The notes below the pieces were generated by a model. The model made no database searches. It was not told the origin of the DNA and saw nothing but the letters and a program-made list of their open reading frames with translations. A program made the position numbers and the translations under genes. Shown piece by piece: positions 33,317 through 43,285 of a stretch of DNA of 64,000 nucleotides. The DNA lies in the NCBI GenBank assembly GCA_012845835.1, contig JABAKD010000017.1:7401600-7465599 (forward strand). Reading direction: 5' to 3'. The stretch is from Undaria pinnatifida (Eukaryota > Sar > Phaeophyceae > Laminariales > Alariaceae). Every line of letters starts with the position of its first letter. Position 1 is the stretch's first letter.

Positions 33317-34887
33317 ATTGCGGGGTTAACATTCTCTCCGGGGTTGGGTTGTCGTCGACGAGAGTCTGAACGAGATTGCCATTAATGTGTGATGCGAGAC
33401 TAGTGGAAGGACTTAGTGGAAGGACTCGTGCCCAACAGGGCAACTGTTGTGCGCTCGATGCTGACATGATAGAGTTGTATATGTGCCAGAGCACGCCAAC
33501 ACAACCACACCGGATTAAGTCCGGATACAAGCGTGAGTGGGAGACGAACATTTGAAGCCTTCTTTCACGTTGCGGGTAGATGGTTTCCCTTTTCACCTTT
33601 AGACGAGGGATATAAGGGGCCGTTGCGTTACTATTTGAGTCATAACCTTCCGCGAGCGGGGCGATATAGCTTGAAGATGAGTACAGTTTACAAGCATCAC
33701 ATAAATATTGTTGAATGGATCTCTCCATGGCGGTTAGTTGCGGGAAGATCACCCGTTCACAGTTCACATCAGGCTCGCCACGTGTTTCACGAAAGGCGGG
33801 ACACAAAACAATGGTCGCACCACTTTTCCTAGCTCGCCGTTATGGTTTATTTCAATCCCAACATAAAACCAAAGGCACCTTGCTCCTTAATGATGGTAAA
33901 AAATTCATAAATAGCTTACACTCGCAAAATCCGACACGAGTTCACGGTACAAGACACCCCAAAATACGTCGAAACTTACCGAAACCGACACCCCCTTAGC
34001 TTCTGGTAGCGTTTTAGTATACGAGTATACACTGCTTGTTTTCTTGAACCCTGTTCATCGGAATCATACGTGGTGGGTGCTGCTCGGGTCAAAGAGTTAG
34101 CGATAATATTTTGCCCTGCCCACAACAAAACGAGACTCACTCTAGGTGATAATACATTCGGGTTTGCAAATTGTTAGCAAAAGAACTTACGTCACTAGCC
34201 GCTCTAACGTTCTTGTGTTTACGTCACGAATCGGCAGTTCAGCTCTCGTAGTCTGTCATTGGTGACAAAGGCACGATACATTAGTTCAATCCTCCAAATG
34301 TGTACCTCGGAGGGTTGGCATGTTTCACCTGATATGACTTTGAACTTATCCCTTGTTACACATCATTACAACTCACTCAGAGCCGGATGATATGTGACTG
34401 CAAGCATACACATCCATGTTTTTCCCGTGATCCGACGTTAAAACGTTAAAAGGTTCTCAGTGAGCCGCAGCAGACAGCATTCCCCAGTACGGGCTTTTCA
34501 TTTATGTGTTTTCATGCTATCATGTCCATTGCTTCGCACGGTCTGACCCACTGCTGGCAAAGGTTGTCAAAACAGACTGCATTCGTCTGGCGATAGACCC
34601 CCCCAGCAAGAGCTAAAAGCTATTCGCAACAAAAACCCTTTTGGCTTATATGGTGGCTGTGGGCAAGCTGTTTTTAGTTACAATGTATTTTCATTGTAAA
34701 CAAATCCCTGGTATACTATTGATTTGAAAGACGAACTTGCAGTAGTAGCTATTTCACAGTTAATCGAAGAGATATATTGTCGATCTACATGTATGTGTAT
34801 TTGACGATAACGAGGGACGAGATACTGGCTCCGTCTACATGAAAATTGTTTGTTGGTGTTATAAGGTTTAGTTTGGGTAAGCTAATG
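33317..34887. other. No gene recognised
   Basis: A short tandem GTGGAAGGACT occurs at about 33402-33430. No motif or exon otherwise. Confidence 0.5.
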
Positions 34888-35220
34888 TGGCCAACCTTTC
34901 GCAAGTGGTCAAACGGACCATTACCCCACTAACACCTCAACAAATAGCGTCGTCGACAGATCATGGGTTCGTTGGGTCGTGGGTTCGAATCCCATATCCA
35001 CCATGTAAAGTTTTTCAGACTTTTCCCATGTCAAAGTTGAAAAACTCTCTCACCGGTATACCCAGGAAATTTAATTTCTTGGATATTGACAGGTCCGCCC
35101 GTACATCCGGCGGACCTGCGATCCCGCCTTTTCAGGGGGAGAGAGTGTTATTAGGCTTCGTTTGGGTAAGCTATTGGTTTACCTGTTGCAGGTGGTCGAA
35201 CGGACTGATACTTCCACTAA
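34888..35220 (+). repeat. tRNA-like (SINE-like) repeat, two partial copies
   Basis: GTTTGGGTAAGCTA-T...GTGGTC.AACGGAC occurs at about 34870-34915 and again at 35158-35205. The first copy carries a box A-like TGGTCAAACGG and a perfect box B GTGGGTTCGAATCCCA (34986-35002) followed by TATCCACCA, suggesting descent from a long-variable-arm tRNA. Between the copies is a perfect 9-bp hairpin, AGGTCCGCC...GGCGGACCT (35091-35117). SINE identity is inferred. Confidence 0.4.
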
Positions 35221-35380
35221 CTTAATAACATTGGGTTGAAGGCGGCTGGAGGGTTTTCGTAGCAACGGACTACAGCCCAGGCACATATTGTGTTGGATAC
35301 GGCCTGAAAAAGTCAAGCGCCGTGATCGTCGCATCCATAGGGATTTCTCCTCGAACATAACTCCATACTATACAATAAAA

Positions 35381-35612
35381 ATAAAAATACACTCCAGCTG
35401 TGAGATCGAAGATTTCGTCGAAACTCATAGTTGCAAGCTGTGTGTGATACTCCGATCGCGCGTAATACTGAGTGTGCGTCCTCAGCAAGGATATAGGTCG
35501 GCGACTCCCCTTGGAATTACAGTGTAGGTTGTACCAGGGTCAACAGGGTGACGTCAATCTGCTTGTGCGCGGAAACTATAAAACCCGTTTTTGAGGCGGA
35601 CAAAATTTGATA
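35381..35612 (+). repeat. Poly-G dispersed repeat, copy II (leader only)
   Basis: Only the ~230-base leader (from AAAATACACTCCAGCTGTGA to AAAACCCGTTTTTGAGGCGG) is present; the G-tract blocks are missing. On the minus strand the start of the leader encodes MSFDEIFDLTAGVYF. Confidence 0.8.
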
Positions 35613-35795
35613 GTAGCTATGGAAAAAAGTGCATCTGATCAGTTTATCAAAATATTTATTATGTGTGACATCAGAAAGATCATTTTCTTCCGTCCTTCGA
35701 TCCTCCGATATCATGCGAACGGGGATCACGTCACATAAAATTCATCACATCACATGGTTAACGCCGCCACAGTAATACATATGTACGGGCATAGG
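35613..35795. other. No feature recognised
   Basis: Short AT-rich spacer. Confidence 0.4.
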
Positions 35796-36608
35796 GCGGG
35801 GACACAAAGTGTCCCCTGCAGGTCTGCCAATTGAGCAGCTCCTCGGAGAGTACTCACTTTCTGAACCTTCGCAGAGACGTAGCTTTACTCGATTGCGCCA
35901 GAGCCCCGGATGACTTCTGAAGTCGGAGGAACGTGCCTCCGACCTATTTCCTGACTATCTCCAACATGAAACGGCAACCTTATCATACGAAACCCATCCA
36001 AACTATGTCAGTTCGGATACTCACAGGCCTTTCGAGGACATATTCTGACACTAACCCACCCTGATGAGCCGCATATGCAGAAATATGGGAGGTTCGGGGA
36101 AAATCCGGTTCTACGAACAGACCGTGAGTAGGCCTTTCGAGGACATATTCTAACACTAACCCACCCTGATGAGCCGCATATGCAGAAATATGGGAGGTTC
36201 GGGGAAAATCCGGTTCTACGAACAGACCGTGAGTAGGCCTTTCGAGGACATATTCTAACACTAACCCACCCTGATGAGCCGCATATGCAGAAATATGGGA
36301 GGTTCGGGGAAAATCCGGTTCTACGAACAGACCGTGAGTAGGCCTTTCGAGGACATATTCTAACACTAACCCACCCTGATGAGCCGCATATGCAGAAATA
36401 TGGGAGGTTCGGGGAAACTCCGGTTCTACGAACAGACCGTGAGTAGGCCTTTCGAGGACATATTCTAACACTAACCCACCCTGATGAGCCGCATATGCAG
36501 AAATATGGGAGGTTCGGGGAAACTCCGGTTCTACGAACAGACCGTGAGTCGAAGAAGGGGCTCCTCAAAATCCACTCCCACACCTGTAACGGTCTGGCTA
36601 TGGAGCCA
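35796..36608 (+). repeat. Hairpin-led dispersed element, copy 2 (expanded)
   Basis: It starts with the hairpin GGGGACAC-AAA-GTGTCCCC and ends with GGTCTGGCTATGGAGCC, as in the copy at 13945. It is twice as long because the inner unit has been amplified to five tandem copies. Minus-strand frames of 162 and 191 codons across it are products of a 105-base period (35 codons) without stops, not evidence for a gene. Confidence 0.85.
36025..36549 (+). repeat. Five 105-bp tandem repeats with CTGATGAG...GAAA core
   Basis: CTGATGAG occurs at 36061, 36166, 36271, 36376 and 36481, exactly 105 bases apart, and the units are nearly identical. Each has CTGATGA, a possible CCGCAT/(A or G)TTCGG stem, GGGGAAA, a CGGT...ACCG hairpin, then GAGT. 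Units 1-3 have GAAAATCC and units 4-5 have GAAACTCC. The element at 13945 has one diverged unit of the GAAACTCC type. Confidence 0.9.
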
Positions 36609-37259
36609 GTAACACGTGAAGGAAAGCAGTTGAAGGAAACGTAGACCTTACAACAAGGCGAGAGCCACCCATCAAGAACCTCGCACGTACCGCCGGTGTG
36701 GCGAGGGGGTGCAGCAAAAGTTCTAGAACCTGTTGCAAACCGCCGGTTTGGCGGGGGGGGGCAGGAAAGGCTTTAAGGCAAACTATCCACAGAAAAAGTA
36801 CTATGGCGAGGCGGGCCCTCGTCGATATGAAGGGGAACACAGGCGCTAAGACAAGGGAGAGGTCATGCGAAAAACCTACCGCCGGCCACCGACATGGCGG
36901 GTGGTCAGACGACGAAACGACAAGTACCCGGCATGGAAGGTGGCCCCACTTACAGCCCCGCGAGGGGGGAAATATTCAGTCGAAAAAACGAAGTTGAACA
37001 AATACAACGCACAAAAAAAAAAGATGACTCACAGGCCCGTACATAGTCCTGTACCACGTTACGCCAGAACAGGGTACCCTTGTCGCCCCCCGGCTCTGGG
37101 CTAACGAGGGCGTCGGCAGGGCGAAACTGAACAACAACGAGAAGGCGACAGTCCTTCGCCTCAAATAGCCACGTTTAACCCGAATCCTGGCCGGACACTG
37201 AGCAGGGTGTTCGGCAGGACGAAACAAACAGGGAAGAACCGCCCCGAAACCTCTCAAAA
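36609..37259. other. No gene; short GC-rich repeats
   Basis: ACCGCCGGTxTGGCGxGGGG recurs at about 36690 and 36738. If the minus-strand retrotransposon has a 3' LTR it should lie here, but I found no matching sequence to the right of 45.5 kb. Confidence 0.4.
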
Positions 37260-37942
37260 CACCATGAACAACCCAAGGGCAAAGATTCTAACCTCATCAC
37301 GCAAACAAAATGGAGAACCATCGAGGAACGGTTGCGATTCAAACGTCAACTGGCCACGGCCGCGCCTCGAGATTCATCCACGTTACGTTGGATCCCCCGA
37401 AGAAAGGCGCTGGCGATGTGAACTCGCAGGCACCAAGAGCCTCGTACGGCTCCCGTCGAGGTCGTGTAGCGCGCGGGGGGAAGAGGATTTTTAATCGGTC
37501 CCGGGTCGTCCACAAAGCGGACCAGGTATATCTTGTCCTCGGTAGTGCTCGCGCTGATTTTTCAAAGCCGCCAAAATCCATCGTCTCCCTTGTACCAAAC
37601 GTGTGCCCCCTTAGGAAGTACCGTGTCGTGGTAGCGACGGAACCGATCGACGCGGAGAGCCCAAGCGTATCCCGGCGCTAGAAAACGTTCCCTATTGTCG
37701 CGTGAAAGCTCGCGCTGTGCCGCCCGATCCGCATGTGACGGTAGAGGCGGTTGGTTTGGCGGTACTGGTCCGGGGTTCCGGCCCAATAGCGCAAGATGTG
37801 GCGGCGGGAGCGATGGAGGTCCATTTCCCGCTTCCAGGAAGGTTCGGAGAGTCCCGCCCAGTGCGTATTGTATAGCACCACGATGACGCCACCTCGTCCC
37901 CCGTGCCAAGTGATGACCAGTTATCTACTGCACCTCCAGTCG
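37260..37942 (-). pseudogene. Retrotransposon pol C-terminus with chromodomain-like segment
   Basis: Read on the minus strand across at least two frames: VLYNTHWAGLSEPSWKREMD, HILRYWAGTPDQYRQTNRLY (about 37880-37740), then AAQRELSRDNRERFLAPGYA and HVWYKGDDGFWRL (to about 37562), continuing as YLVLGSA-type remnants in another frame. The first part has the spacing of a chromodomain (V-x-Y...H/W-x-G...S-W-E) and follows integrase. The second part is a tail I associate with protist Ty3/gypsy elements from memory, which I cannot verify here. Confidence 0.6.
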
Positions 37943-39310
37943 TTAGAGGGGAGTCAAACCGTCGTCTTGAGTGACGTGGTACGGCGGGGAAATCTTGGAA
38001 AAAATGTTGAGCACGTACTGCGTCAGCCCCGCCGGTAGGTATTTAAGCGTATCCCCGCTGTCGTGGGAGTTGGCGCAGGGTTTGCACCCCTCGATGTCAC
38101 ACGCCGACGAGCGTCCGAACAGGGCAGATCGAAAGGGAGGCCCAAATAGAGGAGGTTGCTTACTAGCGGCGACCCGTCCGGGTCTCGGCGGCGGAGGGGG
38201 GACCGACTGCCAGGATCTTGTACAACCCGTCCAGTTAAGCGCGGGTTTGGCCTTGAGTACGTTAGCGACGGTGATCGCCTTGACACCCTGTCGGACGGTG
38301 GAGGCAGAGTTGAACGCCGATGCCCAACCACCCGTAGCGAAGTTAGGTGCTGGACGCAGCGCGTCGGCGAGGGCAGAGTTTCCGCGGTTAACACGACAAA
38401 CAGTGAGGGCGTGGTGTGCGCGGCTAATGTCGTTCACGCGCTTTCGCCTGTCGATGGCCAAGTCGCAATAGGCCAGGTGATCGCGGGCTAGTCTCTGGTG
38501 TCCCACGACGCCAGTGCGGTCTAAACCCGTCATGGAGAGCCGTGGGAGTCCGCCCATGTGGATATCGTTGGGCGCCAGACCCGTGGCCGCGCTGACGGAA
38601 TTGTTGTAAGCGAATACGACGTGGGGCAGATGCAAGTCCCAATCATCTTGTCAATCGTTGCCGACCATAGCCAGCACTTGGGCCATAGTGTGGCTCACCC
38701 GCTCAACGCCCCCGTTGCAGTTGGGATTAAAGGAGCTCGTAGCAAGCTTGTACACACCCAACAACTGATATACAGCTTGTGAAAGCTTGGGAGCAGAACT
38801 GTCGGCCGTTTTCCCAGAGTATGGTGCGCGGGCACCCGACAAGGAGAGATATTCGTTCACCAGGGTATTGGCTGTACCCTCGGCGTTGACCTCAGCGGCA
38901 GTGACGGGGAACGTGTCGGCCCGGCGACTGAAGTGATCGGTGAGCAGCGGGATGTAGGTGTTGCCTCGTGGTGTGACCGGGAGGGGGCCGGAATAGTCAA
39001 CACTGGCGGCGACACCTGGACCTTCCGGTCAAGGCATTGAGATGATTAGCCAACGGGAAGTCATCCGTGGGTTTTTCCGCGCTTGGTACTTCAAGCTGTG
39101 GCGAAGCCACCACCGGGTGCACACATTCATGCCAATCCACCAATAAAACCGCTACACCATGCGCAACGTGCGCGTGGTGCCAAGGTGACAATAGGCCGTC
39201 GAGTGACAAGATTGCATGATATAAGGGCGCATGAGCGGGGGAAGGTACATGCGATCTGGCTCAACGTTTAGCGAGCAAGCAGCTCGCCCCACAGAGTTGG
39301 GTTTGTCAGA
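37943..39310 (-). pseudogene. Ty3/gypsy integrase relic
   Basis: Minus-strand peptides in order: a zinc-domain-like CHST...HLGTTRTLRMV...WWLRHSLKY (about 39230-39110), a catalytic-core start SVDYSGPLPVTPRGNTYIPL (about 39000-38940), KLSQAVYQLLGVYKLATSSF with NPNCNGGVERV (38790-38690), then LPHVVFAYNNSVSAATGLAP (38630-38570) and a long C-terminal part to 37943. Integrase joins element DNA to the chromosome. First Asp (SVDY) and final Glu (GGVER) of the D,D-E triad are visible. The middle position reads WENG where SDNG-like sequence is expected, and the paired zinc Cys are Ser and Tyr. Stops and a frameshift near 38790 add to the damage. Confidence 0.75.
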
Positions 39311-39510
39311 CATTGTAATCGGCAGTGTAGGGTTACGGACAAGTACGACGATGTCGTCGTCCGGTTGTATGTAGTCTACCCTTGCACGCCAGCTCCTGGA
39401 TTTCTAAGAGGGGTGGACGCTTGTGCGAGGGGTAGCACGCCAAAACGTCGCGCGGCAGGATCGATGGTCGGCCGATAGAGACAAAACGCATCATGGCGTG
39501 ACACGTCGGC

Positions 39511-40284
39511 TCAGCGTGCTGCTCTCGATTCCAAATAGCATATAAATAACGCGCGAACCTCGTCTGGAAGATGGCCGAGGGAAACCCATAGTCTACAGCG
39601 GGGGTGCATTACCATTTGCTGTCGCTGTTTGTCGGCGCGTAGTCGACGATGGAGGAGCTGGAGTGCCAAGGAAGGCAGAAACGGACACAGTCGACCGGGT
39701 GGTTGCGGCGGAGTCTGCCTCCTGTGTAGACGTCTTTGATAGAGAAGTCGGCTGTGCGATGGGCCTTGATATAGCCAGGGCTTCTGTGGAGCCCGTGCCG
39801 CGCTTGATGGTATGGCAGAAACCGAAGCAAAAACGGTGTCAGGGGCCGGCGAAGTCGATCCACGGCCGGCGCAGCCTTCGGTAGTGGCGACGGAGGCAGA
39901 AGCAAGAGCGACGAATCTCTCCGGGCGGGCAGAAAGGCCGTCGATCCTTATACGTGGCTCGTGTGTGCGGCAATCGTTAAATGCGTTAGGGGTGAGAGGG
40001 AGCCCACTGGAGACAGCATATGGAGCGCGGGGCACGAGCCCACCTAAGACAGTGCTTTCGGCGAGGGGCACAAGTCCACCCAAGGCAGTGCGTTCGGTGC
40101 GGGGCACGAGTCCTCCCAAAGCGGTGTTTTCGGTGTGGGGCACGAGTCTACCCAAACCGACCCCTGGGATCGGCGAGGAGGGGGCTTGAAGCCCGCCGGT
40201 CCGAAGGAGGTAGATACAGCTATATCCAACGGGGGTGAGGATTGTCAACGCGACGGGTTTGAAGGTTGTCAGGCCATTGCGGTC
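39511..40284 (-). pseudogene. Pol linker with LGGLVP repeats
   Basis: The minus-strand frame (40362-39511) connects RNase H to integrase. It contains four copies of a LGGLVPRTE-like 14-16 residue unit (about 40200-39990), then a Pro/Ala-rich region and EVRALFICYLESRA before integrase. It has no catalytic motif and probably acts as a spacer in the polyprotein. Confidence 0.5.
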
Positions 40285-40575
40285 GTACTCCGTAGAAAGT
40301 TTAGCGGGCCAGAAAAACCGGCTCTGCCGTTGGCTCTGCCTTTGAGGTACTCGAGTGCACAATCGAACGCGGTGACGACCTCAAGCTACCGCTGGACTCG
40401 TGCGTAGAGGATTCCCACCTTGCCAATGCTCTCCTGTGTCTTGTGGCCGGAGGATATGCGGAACAGTGTTCCCCACAGTACCCTCGGAGGCGTTTGGGAG
40501 CCCAAACAATGTTTCCGCTCTACAAACTAGAGGCGTCCAGTGCCTCAACGAGTCGAGCTTTGCTCCACTGACATA
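40285..40575 (-). pseudogene. RNase H relic of Ty3/gypsy pol
   Basis: Minus strand: AYVSGAKLDSLRHWTPL (about 40575-40525), a damaged middle, then WGTLFRISSGHKTQESIGKV and LEVVTAFDCALEYLKGRANG (about 40475-40320). This follows the Ty3/gypsy RNase H order (AYxSRxL...E+xWxP...L.G..F.I.SDHK.L...R.Q.W...L..F.....Y..G..N). The Asp of the usual DHK motif is Gly, a stop replaces the usual Trp after RVQR, and a frameshift lies in between. RNase H would remove RNA from the hybrid during reverse transcription. Confidence 0.6.
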
Positions 40576-40639
40576 GGCGAGTTTAATAGTGAACGAAAAG
40601 TCGTCAAAGCGTTACAGTACCCCCGACGAAACAGCGCCC

Positions 40640-41345
40640 GTTTACCTACAGGGTAAGGTCAGGGCCGACGCCAGAAGCTACTCCAAACCTTCACGGCTTT
40701 TAGTCGGCCCACGCGCCAGAGGAATAGGTCTGAAACTCCGAAGGGCAAACTTTAAGAGCACTGGCTGCTGTAAACGGCCCGGCCACGGCGCGGACGAAAT
40801 TTCTTGGTTCTTGCATTCGCAGAGCAGGTGCAGAACCAACTGGGGGAGGCCGGGTGTGCCGACCCGGTCTTACTGTCGCGAATAGCTTCGCAAACGACAG
40901 AAAGAGTCCACCGAGCTATTTTTTCTTTTTCATTGGCATGGGTTGTTGGCCCTGGGATCATCCGCCCAGAGACCAATGCTCTATACTGGGTCCAAAGGGC
41001 TGGATTCAGCCAGAAGGTTGTTGTCAGAGCTCCAAAGGTGATTTTTGTATGGCTGGACCCTGCGTGAATTTATCGTAGGTGCCAGATAACACGGCGTTTT
41101 GATTCTCCCTGTCACCAACACCGGAGTCAATGTTGCGACGCCTCGACCGATGCGTTGGCGTGTTCTTGGCCTGGGCGACAACATGATCAGCTCCACTTCT
41201 CGATGGGCTTGGAAACGCCTGGTATTTTCGGCCACCATGTACTGCTCCGCGCCAGAATATGGCACGTTGTCCACGACAAACAACGAAGTGGAACAAAGTG
41301 AAAAATAGGATGGGGACTGCCAGAACAACACCACTTTGTCTGTGG
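40640..41345 (-). pseudogene. NADAR-like domain inside the retrotransposon
   Basis: From about 41345 on the minus strand: DKVVLFWQSPSYFSLCSTS, VVDNVPYSGAEQYMVAENTR, GR-rich turn, then in a second frame NAVLSGTYDKFTQGPA, and back in the first frame NNLLAESSPLDPV, stop, SIGLWADDPRAN. This is the NADAR (YbiA/RibX-like) pattern: F...S.F...G..Y.s.EQYMma.KA...F, then KF.QNp.l...Ll.TG...L.EaSp.D..WGiG. NADAR proteins are N-glycosidases acting on riboflavin intermediates or ADP-ribosylated nucleobases. Two frameshifts and nonsense codons show decay. It sits between gag and RNase H of the same strand, so it appears to have been part of the element. Confidence 0.6.
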
Positions 41346-41379
41346 AGTATAGCAGAGAACGGTCAAAAGGCGTGTTAAA

Positions 41380-43165
41380 GTTTGGGCCTGCAATGTCCCT
41401 GTCCGGGAACACCAGGCTTCGGGAGCACGACGCGAATACGAACCCGTGGTTTCTCGCCTCGGGTCGTCTTCGCCTGTTGGCGGGGACACGCAAGAATCCG
41501 CTTTAACTGCGCCCGAAAAATAGCAAACACCGACGGTTTCAACACGTCGGTAGACTCGTTGGACATTCGAGTCTGCAATGATCCCTTCTGGGAACACCAG
41601 TACTCGGCTCGTTGGGCCTGTAGCGCCCCCTTGCGGAAAAACCAGGTCTTGGGAGCATGATCAGAGTCCTAACCGGCGGTTTTTCGCCTCGGGTCCTCGT
41701 CATTCGCTGGCGGAAACTCGTAAGAAGCCGCCATCACTGCACCCGAAGATGAGTCCGACACTGACGGTGCCAACCGTCGGTAGCCTCATAGGGTATTTGC
41801 GTCTGCAATGTTCCACTCTGGGAATACCATTCCTCGGCACTTTGGGCCTGCAGTGTCCCCCTCAGGAACACCAGGTCTCGGGAGCACGACGCGAGTCCGA
41901 ACCCACGGTTTCTCTCGTCGTGGCCTTATCGCTCTCTGGCGTATATTCGCAAGAAAACTGCTCTAACTGCGTCCGAAGGGACATGAGTTCAGAGCTGTTC
42001 CAGCTTGATAAGAGGCTCGACTCTTCCGTAATTTTACCGGAATAGCATCCGGCGGATCAGGCTGGAGGCCGTGACGTCACTACTGGCCCGACGTGCAGTG
42101 TCGGATCTTCTTCCTGTACCACTGGGGCAGACGTAGTCTAAAGAAAACGTGGGCTAGCGTGCTAAACGACGAAGCAGGGCCCGTAGACCATGTGGGCGTC
42201 TTCTGGAGCGGGGCTCCGGCAGGTGCAATAAAGGTGGCAAAAAATAGTTTAGCCCGAGAAAGCTCTTATCCGTTGGGCCTCTTGGAGAAGGGAGACGAGG
42301 TAGCTAATCTTGTCGACTCCTCCTTGATGGAAAAAAAGGACAGAGCACCCGCTGCTATCGCTAGCAAACACCAGTTCGAGCCTCGCAAAATATCTCGGTG
42401 TTTTAGTGTTGGCCTTCCCACACCCCAAACCGACCGCCACCTCGTGGTCAGAAAGAGTGTTTGACGGTCGGCCGTCCCACACCTCAAACCGACCACCACC
42501 GCCTGGTCAGGGGTAGGGGGGGATGAACACGTTCGCGTAAAAAAGCGACGCGCCGTCACCGCGGCTCTGTTGGTGCGCGATGCGTTCCTGGGGGGAGCGC
42601 GCAAAGTGCAGGCTCCTGTACCATGGTTGATGGGGGCGGCGTGTGGAGCACGGTCCTCCGTCGCCGAGGTTATGCCGCGGCTGAGGGAAACGATGCTGGA
42701 AGCGCGGTGCTCGTCGCCGAACTCAGACCATGACTGAAGGGAACGTCGCTGGAAGCGCGCGTTCTCGCCGTCGAAAACCATTTCCTGGCTGGGGGGAGCC
42801 ACGCTCGAAGCACTAGTTCTTGCCGCCGGTACTACGCCAAGAGAATCGTCCGCAGACGGCGTAGAAGCCCGTGGGCCCTTGACAGAGAAAATATGTGCTG
42901 CATTATTGGACAAGCTAGCAACAGAAACACAAGAATCTTCTGAAACCAAAAGAGGTGTGTCCGTGCTGTTGACGGTGCCGTACAGCCATCGAGCTGTCGA
43001 TTGCCTGTACGAAATGTGCCAGGCTGGCGCGCGTGAGTACTTCCGCAAGGGTTGTAAGCGGCTCCAAAGCTCATTTGATAAGCAGGAGCGGGGGAAGAAG
43101 AGGCTGGCGAGCGCGGGATACCACAATGGTGATCCGACGTGTATGTGTCATCGTTGTGACAGTTC
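41380..43165 (-). pseudogene. Gag-to-NADAR interval with internal tandem repeats
   Basis: About two and a half ~240-bp units (GGGAACACCAGGCTTCGGGAGCACGA and variants at 41400, 41640, 41860) repeat between 41380 and 41960. Shorter ~60-bp repeats (TCGCCG..., GGAAGCG) lie at 42640-42800 and a doubled CCCACACC.CAAACCGACC at 42415-42500. A 286-codon minus frame (43126-42266) covers part of it, Ser/Ala-rich and without a domain. Probably low-complexity polyprotein linker. Confidence 0.4.
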
Positions 43166-43285
43166 ACCTAGCCCTGATCTTGGTGGTACCCTCGCGATTC
43201 ACCAGAAAGATGGCGACAATTTTTCTTGTGGTTGTTGGGGTGGGAAGATAGTGTCGTCTCGGCGGTAGAAGACCATGCGTGGTTG

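Noticed and set aside
33144..33806. 220-codon minus-strand frame
   Set aside because: It crosses a candidate LTR and unrelated flank, has no domain, and shows no splice or start context.
36008..36583. 191- and 162-codon minus-strand frames with 35-residue repeats
   Set aside because: The 105-bp DNA period is a multiple of three and simply lacks stops in two frames at once; the same unit is noncoding in the copy at 13945.
35796..36608. CRISPR-like array because of regular repeats
   Set aside because: Units are contiguous 105-bp tandem copies without variable spacers, in a eukaryotic setting.
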